Assembly (NCBI GenBank): GCA_038326025.1
Contig: JBBQJP010000025.1
Coordinates: 1-58,682, forward strand
Origin: CAISIP01 sp038326025
Lineage (GTDB): Bacteria > Pseudomonadota > Gammaproteobacteria > Burkholderiales > Burkholderiaceae_C
Reading direction: 5' to 3'
DNA: 58,682 nt
Position 1 is the first letter of the stretch, and the number at the start of each line of letters is the position of its first letter. A program made the position numbers and the translations under genes. Below the pieces are notes generated by a model. The model had not been told where the DNA came from, searched no databases, and saw only the letters and a list, made by a program, of their open reading frames with translations. Positions 40,442 to 49,969 of the stretch are shown piece after piece.

Positions 40442-41742
40442 CAGCTTCGATAGAACAGATTGCAGCGCAACTGCAGGGTTATGACCCGAAAAGCCTGCGT
40501 GCCGACGCGGTGTTGCAGTTCCTCGCACAGTTGGTTGAGCCGGTGTCGGCGACCGATCAGGTGGGTGTATTCGACGCACTCGACCGGGTGCTGGCACGCG
40601 ACATCATCTCGCCGATCAGCGTGCCGCCCCACGACAATTCGGCCATGGACGGATTCGCCTTTGACGGCAGCGCGCTTGTCCCCGGCCAGGCCTTGACGCT
40701 GCAGGTGGTGGGTACGGCATTGGCCGGCCAGCCGTGGCAGGGACCGGTTGGGCCGGGTCAAGCGCTCAAGATCATGACCGGCGCCGTGATGCCGGCCGGA
40801 CTCGATACGGTCGTTGCGCAGGAACTGGCACAGGTCAGCGGGGAAACCTTGAGCATCGCCGCCGGAACACTGGTGCGCGGCGACAACCGGCGCAAACTCG
40901 GCGAGGATTTGATGCAGGGCCAGCCAGCCTTGCGCATGGGCGATCGGCTGGGTCCGGCTGCGCTGGGCCTGATCGCCAGTCTGGGTATTGCCGAGGTGCC
41001 GGTTTGGCGCCGCTTGAGCGTTGCCTATTTTTCCACCGGCAATGAGATTCTGAGCCTGGGTGACGCGCCGCGTGCCGGGGCGGTGTATGACAGCAACCGC
41101 TACACCGTGTTTGGCATGTTGCGTCGACTGGGCGTGTTGGTGATCGACATGGGCGTGATTCCGGACGAACCCGTGGCGCTGGAGCAGGCATTTACGCAGG
41201 CCGCCGCCCAGGCGGACGCCATCATCACCAGCGGTGGCGTCAGCGTCGGTGAGGCCGACTACACCAAAACCATGATGAAAAAACTCGCCGGGCGCAGCGG
41301 CGGTGTCGCGTTCTGGCGCATTGCCATGCGTCCCGGTCGCCCGATGGCCGTGGGCCGCATTACAGCGGGCGGGCTTGAGAGCGAGCGCTCCGCCGTGTTG
41401 TTCGGCCTGCCGGGCAATCCGGTGGCCGTGATGGTGACCTTCTTGGCCTTCGTGCGTCCGGCGCTGCTGCGCATGATGGGCGCCCGGGAGACGGCCACAC
41501 CGTTGCTGCGGGCGCGTAGTGGCGAGGCGATTCGCAAGAAGTCTGGCCGCACCGAGTACCAGCGTGGCATCGTCAGTGCCGTGCCTGGTGGTGGTTTGCA
41601 GGTGCGCACCACCGGCAATCAGGGCTCGGGCGTGCTCAGTTCCATGGTGCAGGCCAACGGACTGATCGTGCTGGGACACGACCAGGGCCATGTGGCGCCC
41701 GGCGACGAAGTCGATGTGATGATGTTCGACGGCGTGCTTTAG
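40438..41742 (+). CDS. moeA: Molybdopterin molybdenumtransferase
   Basis: A 434-residue MoeA that inserts molybdate into adenylylated molybdopterin. It has an N-terminal domain with PPHDNSAMDGFAF, the MPT-binding core with VYDSNRYTVFGMLRRLGV and TSGGVSVGEADYTK, and FGLPGNPVAVMVTF. A small C-terminal beta domain ends the protein. ATGA overlap with mobA indicates coupling. A Mo-enzyme substrate gene is not in the window. Confidence 0.95.
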   Translation: MTASIEQIAAQLQGYDPKSLRADAVLQFLAQLVEPVSATDQVGVFDALDRVLARDIISPISVPPHDNSAMDGFAFDGSALVPGQALTLQVVGTALAGQPWQGPVGPGQALKIMTGAVMPAGLDTVVAQELAQVSGETLSIAAGTLVRGDNRRKLGEDLMQGQPALRMGDRLGPAALGLIASLGIAEVPVWRRLSVAYFSTGNEILSLGDAPRAGAVYDSNRYTVFGMLRRLGVLVIDMGVIPDEPVALEQAFTQAAAQADAIITSGGVSVGEADYTKTMMKKLAGRSGGVAFWRIAMRPGRPMAVGRITAGGLESERSAVLFGLPGNPVAVMVTFLAFVRPALLRMMGARETATPLLRARSGEAIRKKSGRTEYQRGIVSAVPGGGLQVRTTGNQGSGVLSSMVQANGLIVLGHDQGHVAPGDEVDVMMFDGVL

Positions 41743-41772
41743 GGCGCGCCACCGGCACCGGGCCGGTAGGCC

Positions 41773-44700
41773 TTACGCGGCTGCCGGCTTGTCGGCCGCA
41801 ACCAGGTCCGGGTGCTCGTGCGCCACTTCCTTCTTGGCGCCTGGCGCGTGACGCCGTGCAAACAGGGTATACATCGTGGGCACGACGAAGATGGTGAGCA
41901 AGGTCCCCAGGCTCATGCCGCCGACAATCACCCAGCCGATCTGTTGCCGGCTTTCGGCACCGGCTCCGGTGGCCAATGCCAGCGGCAGCGCACCCAGCAC
42001 CATGGCGCCGGTGGTCATCAGAATCGGGCGCAGGCGCTGGGCCGCAGATTTGCGGATCGCCGCCATCGTGTCCAGCCCTTGCTCACGCAACTGGTTGGCA
42101 AACTCGACAATCAGGATACCGTGCTTGGTGATCAAGCCCACCAGCGTGATCAGCCCGATCTGACTGAACACATTGAGTGTGCCGCCGGACCATTGCAGCG
42201 CGAGCAAAGCCCCGGCCATCGACAAGGGCACGCTGAGCAGGATGACGAAGGGGTCGACGAAGCTTTCAAACTGCGCCGCCAGCACCAGGAAGATGAAGAA
42301 CAGCGCCAGGATGAACACCAGCGTCAGCGAATCTGCCGACTTGCGGAACTCCCGGCTGATACCGTTCAGATCGGTCGCATAACCGGGTTTGAGCACCTTC
42401 TTCGCCGTCAAGTCCATGAAATCCAGCGCTTCGCCCAGCGCATAACCGGCCGACAGGTTGGCGGTAATGGTCGCAGAGCGGCGTTGTCCGAAGTGGTTGA
42501 GCTCACGCGGCACCACGACCTCGCGGATCTTCACCAGTGCAGACAGCGGAATCATCGTGTCGTTGCGCCCGCGCACAAAGATTCGCTCGATGTCCGATGG
42601 TGTGCCTCGCCCCGAATCCATGGTCTGCACGATCACGTCGTACTGCTCCCCGTCGCGCTTGAACCGGGTCACGATGCGCCCACCCAGCATGGTCTCGACC
42701 GCGCGTGCGATCGCGTCGACTCCCACCCCGTTGTCGGCCGCCCGCTCGCGGTCGACTTCGAGCTTGATCTCGGGCTTGTTCAGGCGCAGGTCGGTGTCGA
42801 CCTGGGCGAAACCCGGGTTCTTGGCCAGTTCGTCCTGGAATGCACGCACGGTTTGCGACAGGTTCTGGTAGCTGTCGGAGGTCATGATGACGAAGTTGAC
42901 GGGCCGCTGGGTGAAACCCTGGCCGAGCGAAGGCGGCGTGATCGGAAAGGCACTGACACCGGTCAGGCCAGCGACCCGGGGCGTCATGTCGCGTGCCAAC
43001 TCCTGGGTCGTACGCTTGCGCTCCTCCCAGGGCTTGGTTCGAAAAAATATGTTGCCCTGCGCCACCGTCGGATTGCCGATGGTCGCAAAGATCCGGTCGA
43101 ACTCCGGATAACTCTCGCCGATGCGCTCGATGGCCGTCGCATAGCGGTTGGTGTATTCGAGCGTCGCGCCGTCGGGGCCGTTGACCTGGGCCAGCACCAC
43201 ACCGCGGTCTTCCATCGGCGACAACTCGCGCTTGATGTCCTGGAGCACCGACCACGACACCACGCCACTGCCAATGGCCAGCAGCACGATCAACCAACGC
43301 ACCTTGAGCGTCCAGCCGAGCAGACGCGAATAACCGCGAGTCAACGCCTGCAGGCCACGCTCCATGCCGCGGTCGAAGAGTCCAGGCTTGGGGTTGTGGC
43401 GCAGTAGCAGCGAACACATCATCGGTGACAAGGTCAGCGCGACGATGCCCGACACCACCACCGCACCGGCCAGCGCGAGCGCAAACTCGGTGAACAAGCG
43501 ACCGGTGCGCCCTGGCGCAAAAGCCAGCGGCGCATAGACGGCCACCAAGGTCATCGTCATCGCGACGATCGCGAAGCCGACTTCGCGCGAACCGCGTATC
43601 GCGGCCTGGAACGGGCTGAGTCCCTCCTCGATATGGCGGTAGATGTTCTCCAGCATCACGATTGCGTCGTCCACCACCAGCCCGATCGCCAGCACCAGTG
43701 CCAGCAAGGTCAGCGTATTGATGCTGAACCCGGCAAGCGCCATCAACGCGAAGGTACCGATCAGCGCCACCGGAATCGTCAGCAGGGGAATGATCGAGGC
43801 ACGCAAGGTGCGCAGGAACACGAAGATCACCAGAGCCACCAGCACCACGGCTTCAGCGATGGTGGTGTAGACCGCCTTCACCGAGCGATCGATGAACACC
43901 GAGTTATCGTTCGCCACTTCGATCGTCACGCCGGCCGGCAGGTCACCACGCACCTTGTCGAGCAAGGAGAGCACGCCAGCCGACAACTCCAGCGGATTGG
44001 CCGTGGCCTGACGTATCACCCCTACGGCTACCGAATCACGGCCATTGAGCCGCACACTGGAGCGCTCGTCGGCTGCGCCAGTCTGGACCCGGGCCACATC
44101 CGCAATGCGTACCGGAAACCCGTTCACCGTGCGAATCACGACCTGGCGGAACTCGACAGGACGTTGCAGGTCGGTCGCCGCCGTGACGTTGAACTCGCGC
44201 TGGCGGCTCTCGATGCGCCCGGCCGGCACCTCCAGGTTGGAGCGGCGCAGGGCATCCTCGACATCCTGTACCGTCAGCCGGTAGGCCGCCAGCCGGTCGG
44301 GGTCCAGACCGATGCGCATGGCCAGCTTTCGCTCGCCATAGATGTTCACGTCGGCGGCGCCAGGCGCCGTCTGCAACACTGGTTTGACCAGCTGATTGGC
44401 CATGTCGGTGAGTTGCAGCGCCGTGTGCGTGTCCGAACTCAGGGCCAGAAAGACCACCGGGAACGACTCCGCCTCGACCTTGGCGATCACAGGCTCGTCA
44501 ATGCCCTGGGGCAGGCGCTGACGCACGCGCGAGACCTTGTCACGCACATCGGCCGCCGCCGAGTCGGGATCCCGGCTCAGCGCAAAACGCACGGTGATCA
44601 GGCTGCGCTCCTGCCGGCTGATAGACGTGATCACGTCCACGCCCTCGATGCCGGCCAACGAGTCCTCGAGCACCTTGGACACCTGTCCTTCGATGACCTC

Positions 44701-44868
44701 GCTGGAGGCGCCGGCGAAGCGGGTCTGCACACTGACCACCGGCTCGTCGATCTTGGGGTACTCGCGCACCGACAGTCTGTTGAAGGACACCGCGCCGATC
44801 AACACGATCAGCAAGGACAACACGGTCGCGAATACCGGGCGTCGGATGGAGGTTTCGGCGAGTTGCAT
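41773..44868 (-). CDS. RND-family efflux pump inner-membrane subunit
   Basis: A 1031-residue HAE1-type resistance-nodulation-division transporter using proton flow to export drugs or lipophilic compounds. Twelve membrane helices and two large periplasmic loops are arranged as usual. The proton-relay Asp pair is in AIGLVVDDAIVMLENIYRH, and the partner Lys is near the fourth repeat. It starts MQLAETSIRRPVFATVLSLLIVLIGAVS. Its adaptor lies 14 bp upstream. No TolC-type outer-membrane gene or regulator is adjacent, so it must borrow an outer channel. Substrates cannot be told from sequence. Confidence 0.93.
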   Translation of the reverse strand: MQLAETSIRRPVFATVLSLLIVLIGAVSFNRLSVREYPKIDEPVVSVQTRFAGASSEVIEGQVSKVLEDSLAGIEGVDVITSISRQERSLITVRFALSRDPDSAAADVRDKVSRVRQRLPQGIDEPVIAKVEAESFPVVFLALSSDTHTALQLTDMANQLVKPVLQTAPGAADVNIYGERKLAMRIGLDPDRLAAYRLTVQDVEDALRRSNLEVPAGRIESRQREFNVTAATDLQRPVEFRQVVIRTVNGFPVRIADVARVQTGAADERSSVRLNGRDSVAVGVIRQATANPLELSAGVLSLLDKVRGDLPAGVTIEVANDNSVFIDRSVKAVYTTIAEAVVLVALVIFVFLRTLRASIIPLLTIPVALIGTFALMALAGFSINTLTLLALVLAIGLVVDDAIVMLENIYRHIEEGLSPFQAAIRGSREVGFAIVAMTMTLVAVYAPLAFAPGRTGRLFTEFALALAGAVVVSGIVALTLSPMMCSLLLRHNPKPGLFDRGMERGLQALTRGYSRLLGWTLKVRWLIVLLAIGSGVVSWSVLQDIKRELSPMEDRGVVLAQVNGPDGATLEYTNRYATAIERIGESYPEFDRIFATIGNPTVAQGNIFFRTKPWEERKRTTQELARDMTPRVAGLTGVSAFPITPPSLGQGFTQRPVNFVIMTSDSYQNLSQTVRAFQDELAKNPGFAQVDTDLRLNKPEIKLEVDRERAADNGVGVDAIARAVETMLGGRIVTRFKRDGEQYDVIVQTMDSGRGTPSDIERIFVRGRNDTMIPLSALVKIREVVVPRELNHFGQRRSATITANLSAGYALGEALDFMDLTAKKVLKPGYATDLNGISREFRKSADSLTLVFILALFFIFLVLAAQFESFVDPFVILLSVPLSMAGALLALQWSGGTLNVFSQIGLITLVGLITKHGILIVEFANQLREQGLDTMAAIRKSAAQRLRPILMTTGAMVLGALPLALATGAGAESRQQIGWVIVGGMSLGTLLTIFVVPTMYTLFARRHAPGAKKEVAHEHPDLVAADKPAAA

Positions 44869-44882
44869 GGGAACTGCGCCTG

Positions 44883-46610
44883 TTAGTTGCTGAGCACCGC
44901 TACCGGACCGGGCGACGATGCGCCCATGGCCGGGCCGTTGCCCGTGCCTGGTGCTGCAGATGCTGCCCCGGCCGGCGCACCCGCAGGAGCCCCGCGTTGC
45001 TGGCCGGGCCGGCCGAGTTCGACGATGCGCAACGCCGTGCCATCGCGCTGCAGCCGCTGCTGCCCTGCCACCACCACCGTTTCACCCTCGACCAGGCCTT
45101 CCGTCACTTCGACCTTGCCCAGCTGGCGCGCACCGAGTTTGACCTCCTGGCGCAAAGACACCCATTTCGTGTCCGGCGGCAAGGGGCGCTCTGCCGCGGC
45201 CGGCACCTGCGATGGCTCCATCACCTTGATCACGAACTGGCGACCCCCCTGGGGCACGATGGCCTCCTCGGGCACCACGATCGCCGCGTCCTTGATTGCA
45301 AAAACCGTTGTGACCCGGGCAAACATGCCCGGCCGCAGTGGCATCAGATTGGTGCCACCCAACCCTCGCGCGCCGCCACCTGCCACTGCAGCCCGGTTGC
45401 CACCCGGCGCCTGCGTGTTGCCGCTGGCCGCAGCCGGCCGTGCCTGGCTGTCTGCCACAGCCACCGAGACACCGCTCACACTGGTACAGACCGCCAGCTC
45501 CGGCGCAGCCCGTACCGCGCCGTCGGCGCGACCTCCCGACTCAGGGCCAGATCCGGCGCCAGCACCCGCTTGCCGCTCAGGTGCACCCGGCGGACGCTTG
45601 TTGGCGGCGCCACCAGAAGCCGCTGCGCCGGCAAGACCAGCCTCGGCGGCCAGCTTGCCAGCGCCGGCGGCCGCCGGCTTGCCAACACCTGCAGCACCCG
45701 CTGCGCCCGCGCCGCCTGCCGTCCCGCCGGCACCACCCGGCCTCCCGCCACCTTGTGCCATGGCCTCGCCCATAGTGTTGGGCAACACGGCCCGCACTCC
45801 GACTGATCGACCGTTGACATCGAGCAGTGGATCAATCGCTTCCACCTGGGCTTTGAACGTGCGCCCGGGGAAGGCATCGAGCTGCAATTGCACTGCCTGG
45901 CGCAGCCGCAATTTGCCCTGGAACCGCTCCGGCAGCCGGAAATCGGCATACATGCTGCTGATGTCCTCCAGATTGACCAGATCAGCGCCATCCTTGACGT
46001 AATCCCCCAGATTGACATTGCGGATTCCAACGATGCCGGCGAACGGCGCCAGGATGGCCATGCGTGACCATCGCGCGCAGGCCAGCGCCAACTGCGCCTC
46101 AGCAACCTGCAGATTGGCGCCGCTCTCGTCCAGCACACGCTGGGCGACGAAACTCTGCGCCACCAGTTCCTGGTTGCGCTTGAGGTTGGCCTGGGCAATC
46201 GATACCTGCGCCTGTGCCTGCTTGATTTCGGCCCTTTGCAATACGTCGTCGAGTTGCACCAGCACCTGGCCTTTGCGCACGGTCGCACCGTCGGCAAAAC
46301 CGAGTTCCTTAACACGGCCCGCCACCTCTGGCCGCAACATGACGCTCTGGCGGGAGCGCAAGGAGCCTACCGACTGCGCGTCATCCTGCAGGCGCGCGCG
46401 TTCGGCCTTGACCACTTCGACACCGGCAGCACGGGGTGCAGACGCCGCCCCTGCGGGCGCTGGCGCACCGGCGGCGCCAGTGCGTGGCGCTCCGGAGTCC
46501 GCCTTGATCTCGACCGGACCTTGCGGCCGGGCCTGATACCACCAGGCACCAGCAGAGGCCGTCGCAATACCCACAACCGCCACGGCGGAATAGACAACTT
46601 TGGAGACCAT
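44883..46610 (-). CDS. RND periplasmic adaptor with large Gly/Ala-rich insertion
   Basis: A 575-residue membrane fusion protein, against about 360-400 for the family. Residues 1-23 are an N-terminal anchor (VVYSAVAVVGIATASAGAWWY). The lipoyl half-motifs are VEVVKAERARLQDDAQSVGSL and KGQVLVQLDDVLQRAE, with a hairpin domain (about 125-175) and beta-barrel strands to VGVRAVLPN. There a stretch of about 140 residues rich in Gly, Ala and Pro breaks in (about 279-415) before the barrel resumes at LRPGMFARVTTVFAI. Both ends (about 35-60 and 540-575) are also Ala/Gly/Pro-rich. It is co-transcribed with the RND pump. Confidence 0.9.
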   Translation of the reverse strand: MVSKVVYSAVAVVGIATASAGAWWYQARPQGPVEIKADSGAPRTGAAGAPAPAGAASAPRAAGVEVVKAERARLQDDAQSVGSLRSRQSVMLRPEVAGRVKELGFADGATVRKGQVLVQLDDVLQRAEIKQAQAQVSIAQANLKRNQELVAQSFVAQRVLDESGANLQVAEAQLALACARWSRMAILAPFAGIVGIRNVNLGDYVKDGADLVNLEDISSMYADFRLPERFQGKLRLRQAVQLQLDAFPGRTFKAQVEAIDPLLDVNGRSVGVRAVLPNTMGEAMAQGGGRPGGAGGTAGGAGAAGAAGVGKPAAAGAGKLAAEAGLAGAAASGGAANKRPPGAPERQAGAGAGSGPESGGRADGAVRAAPELAVCTSVSGVSVAVADSQARPAAASGNTQAPGGNRAAVAGGGARGLGGTNLMPLRPGMFARVTTVFAIKDAAIVVPEEAIVPQGGRQFVIKVMEPSQVPAAAERPLPPDTKWVSLRQEVKLGARQLGKVEVTEGLVEGETVVVAGQQRLQRDGTALRIVELGRPGQQRGAPAGAPAGAASAAPGTGNGPAMGASSPGPVAVLSN

Positions 46611-46692
46611 GAGGCGATGAAACTCCGGACGTATGGAAGGGGCTATGTAACAAATCAGTGCGCGAATGTATCAGTCTTGCAAGGGTCAGGTG

Positions 46693-47208
46693 TTATCTGT
46701 TCGGTAAAGTTCCACGATCAGCCATACCCGATGTGGCTACTGCGCCACGCCCTTTGTCGCGTCCATGGGCTCGGGCCGACTCAACCCCTCGATTGGCCAA
46801 CATGTCCGCACGCTCATTGCCCGGATCGCCCGAGTGCCCTTTGACCCAGCGCCAGTCGATCTGGTGCCCACCCGACGCGACGAGCTGGTCGAGACGTTTC
46901 CACAGATCGGCATTCTTGACATCCTGCTTGGCCGCGGTGCGCCAACCGCGCGCTTTCCAGCCCGCAATCCATTCGGTGATGCCCTTGCGCACATATTCGC
47001 TGTCCAGATACAGCACCACGTTACAGGGTCGTTGCAAGGCGGCGAGCGCCTCGATCACGGCGGTCAGCTCCATCCGGTTGTTGGTGGTCTCAAGCTCGCC
47101 GCCATACAGCTCTCTCTCGGAGCTGCCCGACAGCAAAACGGCACCCCAGCCTCCTAGACCCGGGTTGCCCTTGCAGGCACCGTCGGTATAGATCTGAATA
47201 TGATTCAT
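46693..47208 (-). CDS. rnhA: Ribonuclease HI
   Basis: Cuts RNA in RNA-DNA hybrids during replication and R-loop removal. The 171-residue protein has the catalytic acids Asp in IYTDGACKGNPG, Glu in NNRMELTAVIEAL, Asp in YLDSEYVRKG, and Asp in PGNERADMLANRG. WVKGHSGDPGNE is the family signature. About 20 residues of basic Gly/Arg-rich tail extend past the usual end. On the same strand just downstream of the methyltransferase. Confidence 0.96.
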   Translation of the reverse strand: MNHIQIYTDGACKGNPGLGGWGAVLLSGSSERELYGGELETTNNRMELTAVIEALAALQRPCNVVLYLDSEYVRKGITEWIAGWKARGWRTAAKQDVKNADLWKRLDQLVASGGHQIDWRWVKGHSGDPGNERADMLANRGVESARAHGRDKGRGAVATSGMADRGTLPNR

Positions 47209-47306
47209 TCTTTATATGTTCCTGAAAAAAGACCCGCGCTGCCGTGACGTGTCACACACGCCATCGCCGCAACAGATGTGTCGGCGGTGTCGGCGGTGTC
47301 GGCGCA

Positions 47307-48149
47307 TCATGAGGGCTTGCGATGGGAATTGCCACGGTTCGCGACCGATACCGGCGCCGTGGCCCGGCTTGGCGCGGTCTTCCAGGCCGGCCCCATCAGG
47401 CGCATGCCACGTACCCGCTTGATTGCGACCAGAAAATAAACAGCGCCAAATATCGGCCACCACCGCGCGCCGGCCTTGTCCATCCACCGGAAGCGCTCGA
47501 GCCAGACCTCGTCGGAAACCGCCGGCCGGTAACAACCGAAGCGACCCGACTCGACCTCGAAACTGAGCAGTCGCAGCCAGTCGCGCAAACGCCAGTAACC
47601 GATGAACTCGCCTTCCTGCGGCAAATACAAGTGACCCATGCCCAGCCGACGGTACAGATGGGCGCGCCGCTGGCGCAAGCCCCACAGGCTGACCGGGTTG
47701 ATGCCGCAGATGACCACGCGCCCTTCCGGCACCAGTACCCGCTCGACCTCACGCAACGTGGCATGCGGGTCGGCATGCAATTCCAGCGTATGGGGCAGTA
47801 CCACCAGATCCAGACTGTTGGCCGGGAACGGCAACGCAGCGAAGTCGCAAGCCAATGCCGACGGCCTTGCCGCTGCGGTGTCACGTTGACCTGTGGCGAC
47901 TCCCGTGGTACCGTGCGCGGGGCCGGGCCGCGCGCCTGTCACCGAGTGATCGAGGCCCTCAGACAGGTGCCAACGGTGGGGCATGCGATTGGCAGCCAGA
48001 GCATCGAGGGCAGAAAGCCCCAACTGCACAGCATGAAAGCCGAAGATGTCGGCGACGACCTGATCGAGTTGCTGGCGTTCCCAGTCCAGCATGTAGCGGC
48101 CACGCGGAGTCTGGAACCAGTCTTGCAAACCTATAATTTGACCGTCCAT
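47307..48149 (-). CDS. Class I SAM-dependent methyltransferase
   Basis: A 280-residue protein starting MDGQIIGLQDWFQTPRGRYMLDWERQQLD (ATG at 48149). The methyltransferase core has ACDFAALPFPANSLDLVVLPHTLELHADPHATLREVERVLVPEGRVVICG, as in methyltransferase-11-type enzymes. The first SAM motif is unusually divergent. A C-terminal Trp-rich region with a possible membrane-associated helix (WWPIFGAVYFLVAI) follows. Methyltransferases of this type lie beside rnhA in many Burkholderiales; the substrate is unknown. The gloB gene often found next to it is not here. Confidence 0.82.
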   Translation of the reverse strand: MDGQIIGLQDWFQTPRGRYMLDWERQQLDQVVADIFGFHAVQLGLSALDALAANRMPHRWHLSEGLDHSVTGARPGPAHGTTGVATGQRDTAAARPSALACDFAALPFPANSLDLVVLPHTLELHADPHATLREVERVLVPEGRVVICGINPVSLWGLRQRRAHLYRRLGMGHLYLPQEGEFIGYWRLRDWLRLLSFEVESGRFGCYRPAVSDEVWLERFRWMDKAGARWWPIFGAVYFLVAIKRVRGMRLMGPAWKTAPSRATAPVSVANRGNSHRKPS

Positions 48150-48383
48150 GAATTTGAATCTGCGTCCGGTACCTGACAACTGCAACAACACTGCAAGGCA
48201 CCCATCGGATGCTGCGAGGATTCAGGCACCGGGTGCGCGGCTCGCGCGTTTGATAACGATGCGGCGCACTCAGCGACTGGAACGAATTTTAGTCCCCCCG
48301 ACAATCAGCAGACGGTTCTCTTTAAGACCGTCGATGCCGGCACTCGCACACTTGGCGAACGCCCTACCCTGCAGGAATACCCC

Positions 48384-49946
48384 ATGATCTTGTTCCATCG
48401 GCTACCGGCCGTCACCCTGATGCTTCTGCTTACAGGTTGCGCCACGACTTTGACGCCCACCCAGGTGGCCACGCCATCCACCGCGGTCGAGCCGGCACCG
48501 ATCACGGCGACGGTTTCACCCGAAACCGTGCAGAGTGCAACCAACAAGCCGGCCGTCCAGCCGGCCAAGGTTCTGCCGCGTATCTATCCCACCGGACCCC
48601 TTGCCCCCCTGTCGCCCAACGAGGCCAACAGCACATCCGTGGCGACATTGACGCCCCCGGCCGATCTTTGGGACCGGATCCGCCGCGGCTACGCAATGCC
48701 CGACCTGACCAATGACATGGTGCGTGAGCGTGAGCGCTGGTATGCGAGCCGCCCGGATTACATCGAACGCATGACCGAGCGTTCGAGCAAGTACCTGTTT
48801 CATATCGTCGAAGAGCTCGAGCGACGCAACATGCCGACCGAACTGGCCCTGCTTCCGTTCATCGAGAGCGCGTTCAATCCGCAGGCGGTCTCGAGCGCCA
48901 AGGCGGCTGGCATGTGGCAGTTCATGCCGGCCACCGGAAAATATTTCGCGCTCAAGCAAAACGCGTTCCGTGACGACCGGCGCGATGTGCTGGCGTCGAC
49001 GCGCGCGGCACTCGACTACCTGCAAAAACTCCATGGCATGTTCGGCGACTGGCATCTGGCGCTCGCTGCCTACAACTGGGGTGAAGGCAGTGTTTCGCGG
49101 GCGATCGAGAAAAACCGCAAGGCCGGCCTGGGCGTGGGTTACGAAGATCTCAATATGCCGGCGGAGACACGCTTGTATGTGCCCAAGCTCCAGGCGGTCA
49201 AGAACATTGTGTCGTCGCCGCAAGCCCTCGGTACCGTGCTGCCGGTGATCGAGAACCACCCCTACTTCCAGAGTGTCGACATTACCCGCGACATCGACGT
49301 GGTGCTGGCAGCCAAGCTGGCCAACGTCGAAGTCGCGGACTTCAAGGCGCTTAACCCGTCGGCACATCAACCGGTGATTCTGGCTTCAGGCACACCCCAG
49401 ATCCTGCTGCCATGGGACAACGCTGCAACGTTTCGCGCCAACCTGCAGGCCAACGTCAACAAACCATTGGCAAGCTGGACGGCCTGGAAGGCACCTTCGA
49501 CGATGCGTACCGCAGATGCCGCCAAGCGTGTCGACATGAGCGAGGCAGATCTGCGTGCCGTCAACAATATCCCCAATGGCATGGTGATCAAGGCGGGCTC
49601 GACGTTGCTGGTGCGCCGCGCCGCGTCCGTGCGCGAAGACGTAGCAGAAAGCATCGCTGACAACGCCCAACTGTCGCTCGGCCGTCAGGAGTTGCAGGTC
49701 CGTCGGGTGGTAAAGGCCCGCAAGAATGACACTATCGCCAACCTGGCACGCCGCTACAACGTGGCGGCTAGCAACGTGGCCGAATGGAACAAGTTGCCGG
49801 TTTCGGCATCCCTCAAGACCGGTCAGCATATGACCGTTTACCTGCCAGCGCGCTCCAAGGCGGCGGCGTCGGCGGTGCGAACTGCCAGCACGCGCCACGG
49901 CACACGTTCGAGCAAGCAAAAACCGGTCCGGGTGGCGAAAGACTGA
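48384..49946 (+). CDS. mltD: Membrane-bound lytic murein transglycosylase D
   Basis: A 520-residue outer-membrane lipoprotein that cleaves glycan strands of peptidoglycan. The lipobox LLTGC places the lipidated Cys near residue 19. The SLT domain has the catalytic Glu in LLPFIESAFNPQAVSSAKAAGMWQFMPATG, then DDRRDVLASTRAALDYLQKL and AAYNWGEGSVSRAI. At least one LysM wall-binding domain lies at about 435-485 (VVKARKNDTIANLARRYNVAASNVAEWN), and a second weaker one before it. It ends with a basic Ala/Ser/Lys tail. Divergent from the methyltransferase. Confidence 0.95.
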   Translation: MILFHRLPAVTLMLLLTGCATTLTPTQVATPSTAVEPAPITATVSPETVQSATNKPAVQPAKVLPRIYPTGPLAPLSPNEANSTSVATLTPPADLWDRIRRGYAMPDLTNDMVRERERWYASRPDYIERMTERSSKYLFHIVEELERRNMPTELALLPFIESAFNPQAVSSAKAAGMWQFMPATGKYFALKQNAFRDDRRDVLASTRAALDYLQKLHGMFGDWHLALAAYNWGEGSVSRAIEKNRKAGLGVGYEDLNMPAETRLYVPKLQAVKNIVSSPQALGTVLPVIENHPYFQSVDITRDIDVVLAAKLANVEVADFKALNPSAHQPVILASGTPQILLPWDNAATFRANLQANVNKPLASWTAWKAPSTMRTADAAKRVDMSEADLRAVNNIPNGMVIKAGSTLLVRRAASVREDVAESIADNAQLSLGRQELQVRRVVKARKNDTIANLARRYNVAASNVAEWNKLPVSASLKTGQHMTVYLPARSKAAASAVRTASTRHGTRSSKQKPVRVAKD

Positions 49947-49969
49947 GCCGTTCAGGCCGACGGAGTCGC

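Noticed and set aside
43633..44886. A long plus-strand frame opposite the RND pump gene
   Set aside because: Shadow of a GC-rich coding strand; its His/Gln/Arg-rich composition is typical of antisense frames.
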